A program made the translations under genes and the position numbers. Below are positions 47,251-59,165 of a stretch of DNA of 64,000 nucleotides, in pieces (within the stretch, counting starts at the first letter, position 1; each line of letters starts with the position of its first letter). The notes under the pieces were generated by a model, which ran no database searches, had not been told where the DNA came from, and saw only the letters and a list, made by a program, of their open reading frames with translations. Location: the NCBI GenBank assembly GCA_963971575.1, contig OZ020611.1, forward strand, positions 19,752,092 through 19,816,091, in the 5' to 3' direction. This DNA comes from Liopterus haemorrhoidalis (taxonomy: Eukaryota > Arthropoda > Insecta > Coleoptera > Dytiscidae).

Positions 47251-47759
47251 GCCATCTATATGCTGACACATAAAATTTTGCAACAACCTAATATATCGCA
47301 GGTTTTTTACAAAATTATCCTTTTTGTTAAATGGCTAGATTTTATGCAAAACGACACTATTTCGAAAATATTAAGTATTTCCCTATGAAGCTGGCGAATC
47401 TGGACTTTTTCCAAAAAGGCTAACTAACACCAGCTTCATTAATTGATAATAGACGTTATTTAAAATGGCTAAGGAAATAATGGCTAATTTTATTTAGTAG
47501 CAATTCTATTTTAATAAGAGAATACACATAGTTCCAGAATCAAGAATTATAATTCTTGAATATAATTCAGTAACCAATGTAATTCTGATTTACTACTACT
47601 TAAAAGTATAGGTTTTAGCATAGAAGCTAAAATCCTAGTTTCAAAGAAATAAAAGCAAACACATATTAGAAAATCAGCTTTTTTATTTTTTACTCTAGGA
47701 ACAGTATAAGAAATGACGAGTCTATTCACTGACTATTATTTGTTACTGCAGGTCAAACT
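47251..47759. other. No gene recognised
   Basis: AT-rich flank with no recognisable element ends. Confidence 0.5.
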
Positions 47760-48200
47760 AAAGTGATTTTAGACGTACAAAGAAGTTTGCTTTTTTGACA
47801 AGCACATCTATTTGTAAGACACTGATTTTTTGGCCAGTTTAGATAACATTTACGTAAACCCTGGCCTCCAAATGGTGATTGCTTGGCTACTACTTCACGT
47901 AGTGTAATTGAATTTTCCAGTACAATGCCATCGTAAGATTTTCCTGAGAAATTCTTGCCGAAAGAACCAGTTTTTACTAGTACCGAATTGGGTCCCCAGT
48001 ATGTAGATATTGTTTATATAGTCTACGACTTTTCTTACAATTTTGATTGTCCAAAGGACCCCGGTCTATCTTGTGAACTGTAACAATTACACAGCTTTCA
48101 ATAGCTACAGTTGGAATTTTCATCTTGGCAGACTAATATAATAGCACCTCTACCGGTAAAGAAAGGAGTAATATTTCGTGCTCATGATTTTAACCTGTAC
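47760..48200 (-). pseudogene. KRBA2-like integrase-element C-terminus, decayed
   Basis: Minus strand: KIPTVAIESCVIVTVHKIDR then GPLDNQN, followed by ITLREVVAKQSPFGGQGLRK and CYLNWPKNQCLTNRCACQKS KLLC. A VP.vDRG segment, then LREV...GGQG and a Cys-rich tail (C...C.TNRC.C.K...LC), is the order found in transposon-derived integrase proteins annotated as KRBA2/SCAND3-like. The integrase core is absent. Family assignment from memory of the motif order. Confidence 0.45.
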
Positions 48201-48329
48201 ACAAACAGGCTATACCTCTCGTTAGCCTTTTTGTTTAACGTCTATTATCAATTAATGAAGTTGGTGCTAATTGGCTTTCTTGCAAAAAGTCTAAGTTCAT
48301 CAGCCTCATTCAGGAATGATTAATGTTTT

Positions 48330-49135
48330 CGCAGTAGGGCACCGTTTTGCATAAAAACTAACCATTTTACAAAAAATGTAATTTTGCAAATAGGCTGCGA
48401 CGAACTTACCCAACTAACAATTTGGCCTTCGGGGCTCAAATTGGAATTTTCCCTACTGTTTTTATATTTTGATTTTATAATGGGCCCTAAAAGAATTTGA
48501 TTACATATTAAATGAATGTAAATAAAAAGAATTTTATTTCAAATTTGTAATAATTTCTACATTTAAGCAATTGGAGCACAGATTTGGTACAAAATTCTAA
48601 TAAGAATGTGTATGTAGGTAAGGAATAAGGTTGTGAAGGCATGTACTTTACCATTATATGGTTATTACCATAAGGTTATTTGGTATTTTACCATTTACTC
48701 TCTACCTAAAATTAACGAGTTACCATTTGTCATTGTAATAAAATTATCATTAAATTTGTGGAAAGTTTGAAGCAAAATTTGATCAAATTGGATAATATAT
48801 TCATTCAAATTTTGGTGCTACTAAATTTGATTGGTAATATTATATAATTTTTTTTACTAGCATTTCCATCAATAGTAAACATAAATAAGTTGGTTTTGTC
48901 GCACGGAATAAAGGGCTATTAGCGTCTTAAAGAGAGCTTAAATAAACCAAGTGTTAGACAGACAGCTTATATTTCAACTATCGATAGCAGTAAAAGAGCT
49001 GTTAAAATCTCATTTTGAATGAATATTTATTAACAAAAATAGGTTATCATTATTTTATTTATTCTTATTTTAAATTTTATTATTTATTTATCATTTTTTA
49101 AATGCAAATCACAATTTTAATTTTCCAAACAATAA
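48330..49135. other. No gene recognised
   Basis: AT-rich; no TIR or coding motif seen. Confidence 0.5.
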
Positions 49136-49141
49136 CATACA

Positions 49142-49299
49142 CAGTGGCGTACGTGGTATTCCTGCGCCCGGGAACAACCAGGGTAATCAGCGCCCTTAGG
49201 GCGTAACTAGATTTTTTCGAGCCTTGGGGAAGACCTAAAAAAAAAGGTCCTCACTTCTAAATTTCAAGTGAAGATCGAAAAAAAATCGCTACACCACTG
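49142..49299. mobile_element. Small hAT-like MITE, 158 bp
   Basis: CAGTGGCGTACGTGG and GCTACACCACTG ends. Interior AAAGGTCCTCACTTCTAAAT then AAGTGAAGATCG is one unit of the repeat that is amplified in the element at 54226-54672. Flanking 8-mers agree only in 5 of 8. Confidence 0.6.
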
Positions 49300-50280
49300 C
49301 ACACACCTCTTCTTGAGAATTTTCTGCAGGTGGAATATCGTAAATCAATTATTTTTATCATTTTAAGTTCATCAAAAAAAAATTAATAAACAAAAAAGTG
49401 CTTTTTTATTTATTTATTTTTTTACCGTTCTTTTTTGCGCATTTTAGATGGCAAAATATGGGTTTTAGATTAATTTAATGATTTTATTTTATATATTTAA
49501 CAAAGAGGAAGACACTGATAATAATAATAATAACCAATACCAAAGTGACAAAATATGCTTTGAATTTGACTTCTTCAGATAAGTCCTGTCTGATGCCTGA
49601 CTTATTAAATACACAAAAATAAATTATTAACTAATTTTTATATTAATAACCAATTTGATCGAATTTTTGAGATGACTTTGTCATTATTAAATATATAAAA
49701 AGATACACCAAACATCAAATAAATTTCGTAACAATTTTTATGAAATTTTTTTGAAACATGTTCAAAATTTTAAATAAAATATTGTCAGTGTATTTGACAA
49801 TGTTTAATTTTTTGAACATTTTTTTATAATAAAATATTTGAATGAGGTATTTATTCAAGTAAAAATTTAATGAAAAATTTTATATATGCTTTAAAAAATT
49901 GTGGAAAATATTTTAATATGGCTTTATAAATTGAAAGAACTTGGCGCTTGAAACAATGTTAAATGTCAGCTTCACATGTGTACCCGTTTTTAATCGTCTG
50001 TCTACTAGTCATTGTCAATCATCACATTTTTGCTCACCCATTTTTCACTATATTTATCTCTCTTCATATATTCTATTGTCATATGTGCAGAAAAAGGTGT
50101 AAATACAAAATAAAGGAAATATGAGAACTACATTGTAAAGATGGATACAATATTTTTGTATAGTTTTGTCCAAAATTTTCTTTAGTAGCAATACATTTTT
50201 GATAAGTGAATACATATAATTCTTGATACAAGAATTGCTTGACACTTGATGACTTCTTAAACAATGTAATTCTATTTTTT
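49300..50280. other. No gene recognised
   Basis: AT-rich, short accidental frames only. Confidence 0.5.
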
Positions 50281-50288
50281 ACTACTTA

Positions 50289-50424
50289 AGGCTGGTTTTT
50301 GAAAGCTTAGTTAACTATAACCAAATAGTTACAAAATTGTTGCTATGGTTACTTATGGGATTGTTATATTGTAACCGAGTTTAACCAAAAGATTAAACTC
50401 GGCTAAGCTATCAGAAACCGGCCC
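50289..50424. mobile_element. Harbinger-like MITE, 136 bp
   Basis: Same family as 40270-40409, with TTA on both sides (50286-50288 and 50425-50427). Confidence 0.85.
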
Positions 50425-50427
50425 TTA

Positions 50428-51234
50428 AAAGCATAGTTTTTAATATAGAAATACAGAGTGATTATAATCCTCGATCCATTTTAATCACAAGTACATTTCA
50501 TTTTTATTGCAAGTGTTGTTAAGTAATGTTAAATGTTTGGTTCCACAAACCACTGTTTTGGTTTTATTTCAGATTAAATCTTTTTTTCTGCACACAGGAC
50601 CCACGTATTTACGTCTGTGTAATATATAAATAAACGTACAATTCTTGTTAAGGGAACAATATTTTGTAGGTACTAGAATTTTATATATGTACTGTTTATA
50701 GCTGGATTTACACTACGAAATTATTGAGAAAATTATTCTAAAATACAACAAAATAAGGTGATCTTTTAATATTAGAAGCTAAGAGTGCAACACATAATTT
50801 TAATTCATCTTAACACAAAAAGGAACAACAATAAAATCTTACAAAACAGAACAAAAACATAATAATAAGACACTGTATACAAAGAGCCTACTTATAATGT
50901 CTGTCGAAGCATGCGCAAACTTAACCTGCGCATTCGACAAGCGCATACAGTGCTCTGCCATCTGCTAGCATGATCAGAAATTTCCACACTAATGGGTCGA
51001 TTCGATACAGCCTGTAACGCGTTCCGTAAGCAATCTATAGGCATTACGAGTTCGAATACCTATAGGCCTCTTGCCGCACTTGTCGATTAGAAAACTTGTC
51101 GCTTTGCCACTCGTTTTCTAACTTCGACGTGTGCAGCAAAATCATGCCTTTTGAAACTTATTTTAATTATTATTAATATTAAATTTGTTTTAATATACTA
51201 TTATGCAGTTGACTATATTTATGTCTGAGAAATA
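50428..51234. other. No gene recognised
   Basis: Less AT-rich stretch at 50900-51140 with AACTTGTCGCTTTGCCACTC near 51100; no coding or TIR signal. Confidence 0.45.
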
Positions 51235-51242
51235 ATATAATT

Positions 51243-51720
51243 CTGGGCTTCGAACCGGAACTGAACCGAAAACCGAAAAAAAATTTTTTTTTGTAGGAAC
51301 GAAAGCCGGAGCTGAACCGAAAAAAATATCGGTTTATTTCGGTTCAGATAATGTTTATGGGAGTGAATATAAAATACATTTTATTTTTTAAACTGATGAG
51401 CAGAAAAAAATCGTAATTTTTTAAACTGATTAGTAAAAAAAAAAAAAATGCGCTTCTATTATTTCGGGGGGGGTTGAACGCTCAGAACCCCTCCCCCTAC
51501 CCTGGCAGCGGCCTTGGTATGATAATTACAAAATAAGGAATAGAATGTTCTTCTAAATTATAGTAGAAAATAAATTTCTAATACAAATAAAAGCATTTAA
51601 AAATGTATCACTCGGAACTAAACCAAACAAAACCGTTATTTTTGCCGGAATGAAAACCGGAACTGAACTGATATATATATTTTTTAAATTGAACGAAAAA
51701 AATAACGGTTCGAAGCCCTG
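51243..51720. mobile_element. hAT-like element with CAGGGCTTCGAACC ends
   Basis: Left CTGGGCTTCGAACCG (one change), right CGGTTCGAAGCCCTG; perfect duplication ATATAATT (51235-51242 and 51721-51728). GAACCGAAAA words repeat at both ends. Confidence 0.88.
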
Positions 51721-52121
51721 ATATAATTCGTCATCCCTTCTTTCATTCTTTCATTCGAATCCTCACTACTAATTTTATTCGCAGGCTTCACACCCTGTCA
51801 CGACATATATGTTGAATTATATTAGACACTGAAAAGTCGAATGAAAACAAATAAAATACTAAATAAATTTTAGTTAATTTAAAATAGCTATTTTCTTTTT
51901 ATTGTCCGTTCAAACGTTAGAATGCAGTATTGCTCTTATGGCAAATGAGTACCCATCTCTCTGGCCTGTTTTCCCCCCTAAACTATTCATATTCTCAATA
52001 CCTCGTAACTATAGTCATACCGTGTATATTTAATGGAAGTTTTATTAGTATTAGTTTTAAAAGTAATCATCGACAAACGCTTTCAATCCAAACGGTATTT
52101 TCACTATAAATTTTTGATGAA

Positions 52122-52285
52122 CTTAACACCGTCTTTGAAGTGGTCTTAACGCCATCTTTTGAGTGGGCTTTACACCTTTTTTTGTGTGGGCTTTTTGCCG
52201 TCTTTTGAATGGGTTTTACGTCGTCTTTTGAGTGGGCTTTACGTGGTTTTTTGACTGGGCATTACGCCGTCTTTTGAGTGGGCAT
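52122..52285. repeat. 23-bp minisatellite, about seven units
   Basis: Unit CCGTCTTTTGAGTGGGCTTT plus ACG, with 1-4 changes per unit. Confidence 0.85.
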
Positions 52286-52289
52286 TGTT

Positions 52290-53390
52290 TCATTGTTTTA
52301 AACTATCCGACCTTAGACGCGCGTCGATAAACATATGATTAAGAAAATAATCTAAATTTTACAATTTAAAAAAATAATAAACCGGAGGCTGTACCGTTTC
52401 ATTGTTAATTTATCGCAGGATTTTTTCTTTTTTTACATTCATTGCTATTACATGCTGGAATGCATACTTCAAATTCAAAACAATATGACTGAAAGATCAT
52501 TTAGTCGCCCAGACTATAAAGGTCTGAATCCGGGGCACTATGTTCGATATTCTCAGTAACTTCGTATTGTAAATATAAGCGTACTCTCTGTTCGTACATA
52601 TCTGTGCCATACTTTTCCATTTTTGTATTAAAAGAGTATATTGTAAATAATTTTAAGTAATCCATTTGACATCATTCATAACTCGTAGCTCGTTCATCAA
52701 CATTATTTGTTATTCGCTTAGAATTTTATTGTAAATATTATTTTGTTTTGTTCACTGTTAGATTTATTATTAATATTCAAAAATATTTACTATATGTGTT
52801 CTATATTGTATATGTATTGATATATACAAATATTATATTAATATAATATTGTAATCCTAAATGTTGGTCTCTTTATTTACCTATTTTTCATTTTTTCATC
52901 TGTGCTTGAGCACAAGCTTGCGTGTTCGTACGCATCAGTCCGACCACGTGACTTGCATATAATGCCGGTGGTTAAGAAAGAAACAACTTACCATCTCTGT
53001 TCCATGTACCACAGTATGCAATTACCACAGATACTCAAGCCTGCGTTCGTTTTTTAACGTAGAATTTACGTATTTCCAATTGTTTACGTGGATAACACTG
53101 AAAAAATAGCACGTAACATAAATTTGCAAAAGTTATATATAGTTTTAAAAAGGGATAATGGCTGCATACAACAACGCACGTGTAAATATTGTGCGCCACT
53201 GCTAGCGCGAACGGTGGGAAGGGGAATTAGACGCTCTAAATCAGAGCTCATTGCCAAAATTTCGCTCATAACCATCGTAGAAAGATCGGGTTTATCTCAT
53301 TTGATATAGAATCGATTCTTTTACTTGAATTTGAATGCAAGAAAAATCCTAAGTGTTGTAAGATGCCTAAAAGTAACGATACAAACCTCC
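52290..53390. other. No gene recognised
   Basis: Mixed composition. Open stretches around 53088-53309 have no known motif. Confidence 0.45.
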
Positions 53391-53403
53391 GAGCTTCATT
53401 ATA

Positions 53404-53559
53404 CCTAAGAAAAATGCTGCTGAACGCATGGGAGAGTACCGCAAACGGAAGGCTTTGGAACAGGTCGAAAGTACTAGGACCCCTAAGGTTCCCATAACTG
53501 GAACTGAGTGTGTCCGAGAATATAGAGCCAGAAAATTCGCAAAGCAACCTGTTAATTGA
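53404..53559 (+). pseudogene. Short frame with duplicated ERxxEYRxRK motif
   Basis: PKKNAAERMGEYRKRKALEQ, then VPITGTECVREYRARKFAKQ and stop. The basic R-x2-E-Y-R-x-R-K motif occurs twice, 32 residues apart. Short repeats of this form (AER.R.YR.R) are seen in N-terminal parts of some transposon proteins; this is a resemblance only. The preceding MPKSNDTN in another frame may be its original start, broken by a frameshift. Confidence 0.35.
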
Positions 53560-53744
53560 TTTTGTTTTTTAGCAAATAATAAAGAAGTTTAGTGAATTAT
53601 AGCACAAATTTTTATTCGTAGTTAAAGTCTACAAAAATATTTCAGAAAAGGAAAATTAAATACTTTCATAAAATAAACATTGGTTTTTATTTTCGTAATG
53701 AAATCTTTTACCTTTTGAGTTAAAACTTCGTTTCAATGTTTTTT

Positions 53745-55000
53745 TCATATATATATGTTTAATGATATTCCTTTCCAATATCCAACAGTAGTCTGTTATT
53801 ATTTTCATGTCCCATCCATCCCGAGATCTCCTTTCTATCTTTTTATTGTCCTGGTAAAAAATTTGTCTTGTTCTTTACTAACTGCTCCAAAATTTTCAGG
53901 AATATGTGAATTGAGGTAGAGGCAGTCACCCAGGGGGGCCACGGGCTGGAGTCCCCCCAAACATTCAAAAACCCGTTGTTAAGAAACACATTTTTTTGTA
54001 AGGTGAGCCCCCCATGAAAAAATGTTGGCTTCTGAGCCCCATTATTAGATGCTTAAAATTTTCGGGCATGTTGTTGACGAACAGTCACCGCGTGCGGGTC
54101 TTGCGCTGCACACGGTTGGCTCATCAACGGAACTTTTTGGGTCGATTTTAATAAAATCTTACTAATAGAGGGCGATATTATGAAAGTTTGCGTACTTGCA
54201 GTATTTGGGTCTGATTATGTTAAGGCAGAGCCGCAGTAAGGAAAACTTGCGTTAGGAGCAAAACTGCGTTTTGGCGTCCTTGGCAAATAAATGTAAGTGA
54301 TAAGCAAAAACACGATTCTCACCTCCCAAAATCTAGATGATGAGCAAAAAAAAAGGTCCTCACCTCCTAAAAACCACGTGAAAAAAAAAAGGCCCTCATC
54401 TCCCAAAACCCAAGTAAAGAGCCAAAAAAAAAGGTCCTCACCTCCCAAAACCCAAGTGAAGAGCAAAAAAAAGGTCCTCACCTCCTAAATTCCAAGTGAA
54501 GAGCAAACAAAAGGTCCTCACCTCCCAAAATCCAAGTGAAGAGCAAAAAAACAAAAAAAAAAAGTCCTCACTTTCGCAATGTGGCGCCCCTTAGTCAAGC
54601 TCATCGGCGCCCTTTTCCTTAGTGCGCTAGGGGTCCATTGCCCCCTCTGCCCTCCCCTTTACTGCGGCTCTGTGTTAAGAGGTGGACTTATGACTATTTG
54701 CACAGGGACGGCGTACACCCACGCGGCGGTCCGTTGACGAAATCGACGTTATTTGGAACTCTATAATTTCACAAAAACTTGTGAAATGTATCAAGCATAT
54801 TTAAGTTTCTTTTTCAACAATTTCCATTAATTCAAATCGTCAGCTTTCTTAATTGTTGATTTACAAAATTTCTTCATCAAGCTTTGCATCAGATTGAGCT
54901 GGAAACTTCTCATACAAGTACTTGAAACATTCACTGTCTCTATTCATAGCTATTGTTGCTTCATCAAGCTCAATGTAAGGTATATAAAATTTCAGCCCTC
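53745..55000 (-). pseudogene. GAVSDEQGERFHQDI family, copy 3 (split by a hAT)
   Basis: Minus strand, from the top: LKFYIPYIELDEATIAMNRD then SECFKYLYEKFPAQSDAKLD (54995-54870), which extends the family N-terminally. After the insertion at 54226-54672 the C-terminal part is LNSHIPENFGAVSKEQDKFF (GERFHQ replaced) and MKIITDYCWILERNI at about 53920-53750. Together with copies 1 and 2 this gives the order AMNRDS.CF.YL..FP - KIKEGIFVGPQIR - HFLHSHLD - GAVSDE.GERFHQ - YCW.L.R. Frameshifts and stops throughout. Confidence 0.55.
54226..54672. mobile_element. hAT-like element carrying a minisatellite
   Basis: CAGAGCCGCAGTAAGG and CTTTACTGCGGCTCTG ends; flanks TGTTAAGG and TGTTAAGA (7 of 8). The interior is about seven units of AAAGGTCCTCACCTCCCAAA plus CCCAAGTGAAGAGCAA. 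Apparent proteins with repeated FTWVLGGEDLFF or SPPKTQVKS come only from this array. Confidence 0.85.
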
Positions 55001-55011
55001 GTCCTACTGGC

Positions 55012-55273
55012 CAGTGGTGGCACTAGCAGGGGGTCCTAGGGAGTCCAGGTCCCTTTAATAACTGTTGTAGTCCCCGTAGATATGCTTGAAGAAACTTCAT
55101 TTTGAATTGTGAGAGATGGAAACGGCCCGCTTCCCGATTCATTTAAATCAGCGGTATTTTACCTTTCTCTATGCAAATATCAATATTAACACAAAAAAAA
55201 AATGTATAACCCCCGTCAATATTTCCTGGTACCCATTGCCCTATCCCAATTTTAAAAGCTAGCGCCGTCACTG
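55012..55273. mobile_element. hAT-like MITE, 262 bp
   Basis: CAGTGGTGGCACTAGC and GCTAGCGCCGTCACTG ends, 14 of 16 paired; flanks CTACTGGC and CTACTCAC (6 of 8). Confidence 0.7.
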
Positions 55274-55279
55274 CTACTC

Positions 55280-56190
55280 ACTGTATTGAGAAACTTCTGC
55301 AGAAAAGATTTTTGTAGTTATACCTACGAAAACATAAAAACTAAATGTGATAAACACAAACACCACTTGCCTTATTTTTACAATCGTTGTACAACAAGTA
55401 GGTAATCCAGAAAGTAGAGGAAATGTGTTATTTATTTAATTCATATTTATTTAAGATTACCTACACAAATATTCTGTAAATTACAATAAAACTTCAATAT
55501 TTTTTATTGCATATTAATGTATAACTACGTTTTATCGTAAAATGTAGATTACCGTGCTTCTCTGTAGATATGCAAAACAAAATACATTTCATTTTAATAA
55601 TCAATACATTTGATTAAAATATAAATACAGTGTTCGACAATAGCAAAATACATTCCCATTTTTACAAAATTCTTATCAAGACCCATACATAATTAATGTC
55701 AAAATAAAAAAATAAATTACATCCGCACCCTTTTCCACCCCAGGTCTTTGAACAAATTTACACAAGTCAATATATTAGCCTTGTTTGAACCACCCTAACA
55801 GGGCAGGAATAGGGTTAAAATGCAGTCCTAGATGTAGCAACTGGTTGGATTGAATCTATGCTGCTTCCACTCCCATAGAATTGTTCGGCATCGCTAGTTA
55901 ACTATCGAGATGGACGAGTTTTGTATCACATAGAACTGCACCGATTTGAATAAATAAAAATACGAAGCTGCATCGTCCTATACCCTTTTGCTACCCTTAG
56001 GATTTTTCACACTGGTGACCAGTCTCCGGAGATCAGGTCTCTGACGACCAATAAATACAAAAATTTAAATGTATGATGTCACACTTTTATTTAAATGTAT
56101 GTTGGCGACTTCATTTCTTCTTTTTCTGACATTTTCAAAACGATTATATAAGAATAACACAATAACAACTTCCTCGACATCTATTTTAAT
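55280..56190. other. No gene recognised
   Basis: AT-rich; a block around 55740-56040 with CTCCGGAGATCAGGTCTCTG is more balanced in composition but shows no frame or TIR pair. Confidence 0.45.
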
Positions 56191-56197
56191 TCTCTTA

Positions 56198-56799
56198 TAC
56201 CCTTTTCACACTAGAACTTTAAGACGAGTGAACTTAAAGATCACCGATGTTTAACATCGGTTTGCTTTCACACCTGATGTTTAAATCTCCGATGCTGTCA
56301 TCAGCTATAGTAATTTTTTCCTTAAGTTACCGTCATGAAATTACCAGTTTTGAACTGTCGGCGCAAACGCACATTTTGAATTATTATAAACAAATATGGT
56401 TATTTCATTTCATTCTACAATAAAGACACTACAATAAAGAATATATTACACCTGTATTAACATGTAAGTCGATAAATTTTATCTCAATTATTGTAGCTCT
56501 GTATTTTATTAAACACATTATTAAAATAAATAATTTTATTATAACAATAAGTATAAACTTCTTATAACGTCGATATAATACAGTATTCTTGTTTATGATA
56601 ATATAAAATGTTGACAGCACAAATTCAAGGAGTATATTTTTATAATAGAAATTAAGTTGGTAATGCGGACGATGTTTAAGACGCAGATCTCTGTCTTAAA
56701 CATCGCTTGTATTTAGACGAGGCCATACGGTTCCACATTAGCGTTTAAAGATACATTCACTTCAACATCCGAACTTAAAGTTCTAGTGTGAAAAGGGTA
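56198..56799. mobile_element. TIR element, TACCCTTTTCACACTAGAAC ends, TA flanks
   Basis: 27-bp ends are exact complements; TA at 56196-56197 and 56800-56801. Interior words GATGTTTAA and ATCTCTG/CAGAGAT repeat in inverted order. Non-autonomous. Confidence 0.75.
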
Positions 56800-56871
56800 T
56801 AACATTGACTAAGCAATGGTCGTTGCTTTGTGTTCTTTTCGTGGTCTTCTTAAAATATATTCTGAACCTTA

Positions 56872-57410
56872 AGCGTGTTCTACATTATACTTTATTCATC
56901 AATTTTCTAAACTTTTTTCTTTGAACTAGAAGTTGTCAAAGTTTTAATACAATTTATTTTTCAATTTTTTGGTAGAGAATGAAATTCTTACACGTGTTTC
57001 AGTTCATTTAAAGTACCAACATAAAAATATAATTCATATCTTCTCAAATGTTTATAACCTAGCTATTAGATTTGTAAAATTACTGATTTACGTACAAAAT
57101 ACAATTTATATATTCGCTTATTCAAACCAATGATCAACAAAACACTATTAAACACGTGGTAATACAAAATATTTACAAGCGTAATTTTAATGTTGGTACT
57201 ATTGTTAAAACTGTCTACTGCGCATGCACCGAGTTCCAAGTTGGATGTGTTTTCAAGAATAGTTGGATCAAATCTAGTTTTGAATAAAGTTGACCTTGAC
57301 TACATACCGTGTTCTACACTGTACAATTTCACTGATTTATTTCTAGTACAAGTTCTATCTAAGAAATAAGTATGAAAATTTTATGAGAATTGTATAATGT
57401 AGAACACGCT
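56872..57410. mobile_element. TIR element, AGCGTGTTCTACATTATAC ends, TTA duplication
   Basis: 19-bp exact TIRs; TTA at 56869-56871 and 57411-57413. A third CGTGTTCTACACTGTAC lies inside at about 57309. Harbinger-like by its duplication. Confidence 0.75.
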
Positions 57411-57796
57411 TTATATAATCTCGTCTTTTCCACGAAATCTTTCATTCTGCTCGATCCAGCTAGACTTACGTCATTGTCAGTTGTTCGCATAATTTCTAAG
57501 AATGAATATCGATGTTCGATATACTTCAGGATGTTACTTAACAGACTATTGATATTGCAAGACCGATAGTTCTCGATTTTACCCCTAAAAATAAAAATAA
57601 ATTCTATATGCAGGAAAATGAATGTATTTAAAATAAAAAACAGGTTTATTAAATTTTCTAACAAATATCGATGCTATTGTGTTGACATATTTTATTTAAA
57701 TGACTTTTCAGTTATATTTTAGGTGGTTGTTTTAAATAATGAAGATCTGAACTTTATAGTTTCAACGTAATACATATTTTATTGACAGTTTCACTA

Positions 57797-58126
57797 TAGT
57801 GCGTTCGAAGGTGAGTTTGCAGTATAGCTCTTATGGCAAATGGGAGCGGTGTTGCCAAATGTTGTAAAAGTGTCAAATGTGTCAATTATAATAATATGAA
57901 AAACTGGTATTATTTACAAAAATCAACTCTTATAAAACTCAAAATAACACTCAACAAAAACAAATGGCCATTTGTAGATTACTGCGTCTTCACAGATCAG
58001 CACGTTTTAGAGCTGGCAACGTCGACCAGCAAGAAAAGGATAGCGTCATTCTGTAAACCCATTAGAGAGTATGAAAAAGAACTACTCCATATGCCCTGTA
58101 CTGCAAACTCACCCTCGAACGCACTA
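57797..58126 (+). mobile_element. TIR element, TAGTGCGTTCGAAGGTGAG ends, TA flanks
   Basis: About 30-bp TIRs with TA at both sides. A frame of 98 codons covers most of it (VFTDQHVLELATSTSKKRIA); similar in 43856-44063. Another left end occurs at 51902-51957. Confidence 0.65.
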
Positions 58127-58599
58127 TAGAAATCATCTCCCCACTTCAGAACTTCTAATGGCTCAGTTACACGATGCAAGTAACTTGCACCAGTAAGTAC
58201 TTGCACCAGTCACTGGCATCGTGTAAACGTACATGCAGTACTGGTGCCAGTACTGGCACAAGTATCTCATGCAAGTCAAGTGAATAGAAGCCGTTCCTAT
58301 TTACTGGCACAAGTAGCCGTGCCAGTGACTTAAAAATGGCCGCCATGAACAGCTGATGTATTTTTGCGGTTACAAACTTTTTCACACCTTTTTTTAATAA
58401 ATGTAGTTTTTGGCGCCGATTCATTTTTGTTTAGAAAGACGTACGCATAAAATACATAAAATTAGGTTAAACATCGAAAATTTGCGCGTTAAAAAGACGG
58501 TTTTACGCATAAAAAATAATTGGAAGCATCTACATTTTGCAGTGTGTTTCGGGTTCTTTGCAAGGTTACGTGTAAACGACAAAACGACTTGTGCAAGTA

Positions 58600-59165
58600 A
58601 CGGGTGTTTTTTTTAGAGGTATAGAACTTTAAATTGCAATAAAACAACGATGGATTATTCGATTGACATGAATTTTTTTTTATTCGAAAGATAATCTTGT
58701 GGCATTACATTAAATCATACCAACAAGACGGCGCAACATGTCACACAGCTCGTGCCACAATCGATTTATTGAAAGACACGTTTGGTGACCGCCTAATTTC
58801 ACGTTTTGGACCTGTGAATTGGCCTCCAAGATCTTGTGATTTAACACCGCTGGACTACTTTCTGTGGGGCTATGTAAAGTCATTGGTCTATGCGGATAAG
58901 CCACAAACGCTTGACCATTTGGAAGACAACATTCGCCGTGTTATTGCCGATATACGGCCACAAATGTTGGAAAAAGTCATCGAAAATTGGACGTCCAGAT
59001 TGGACTACATCCGAGCCAGCCGTGGCGGTCATATGCCAGAAATCATATTTAAAATGTAATGCCACAAGATTATCTTTCGAATAAAAAAAAATTCATGTCA
59101 ATCGAATAATCCATCGTTGTTTTATTGCAATTTAAAGTTCTATACCTCTAAAAAAAAACACCCAT
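58600..59165. mobile_element. Deleted DD41D mariner with 110-bp TIRs
   Basis: Arms 58600-58709 and 59056-59165 pair almost perfectly; TA at 58598-58599 and 59166-59167. The target was itself palindromic (CTTGTGCAAG-TA-CTTGCACAAG). Only the C-terminal third of the transposase is left between the arms. Confidence 0.85.
58697..59059 (+). CDS. DD41D mariner transposase, C-terminal fragment
   Basis: A clean 120-codon frame; the first residues (WHYI) come from the left TIR, so there is no original start. SYQQDGATCHTARATIDLLK holds the second catalytic Asp (QDG), and WPPRSCDLTPLDYFLWGYVK the third (PLDY). There are 41 residues between them, the DD41D spacing of the rosa-type mariners. The C-terminus reads ENWTSRLDYIRASRGGHMPE and ends in the right TIR. 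The DNA-binding domain and first Asp are deleted, so it cannot be active. Lack of decay argues for a recent event. Confidence 0.8.
   Translation: MWHYIKSYQQDGATCHTARATIDLLKDTFGDRLISRFGPVNWPPRSCDLTPLDYFLWGYVKSLVYADKPQTLDHLEDNIRRVIADIRPQMLEKVIENWTSRLDYIRASRGGHMPEIIFKM

Noticed and set aside
54215..54488. Frames with FTWVLGGEDLFF repeats and SPPKTQVKS repeats
   Set aside because: Produced by the internal minisatellite of the hAT at 54226-54672.
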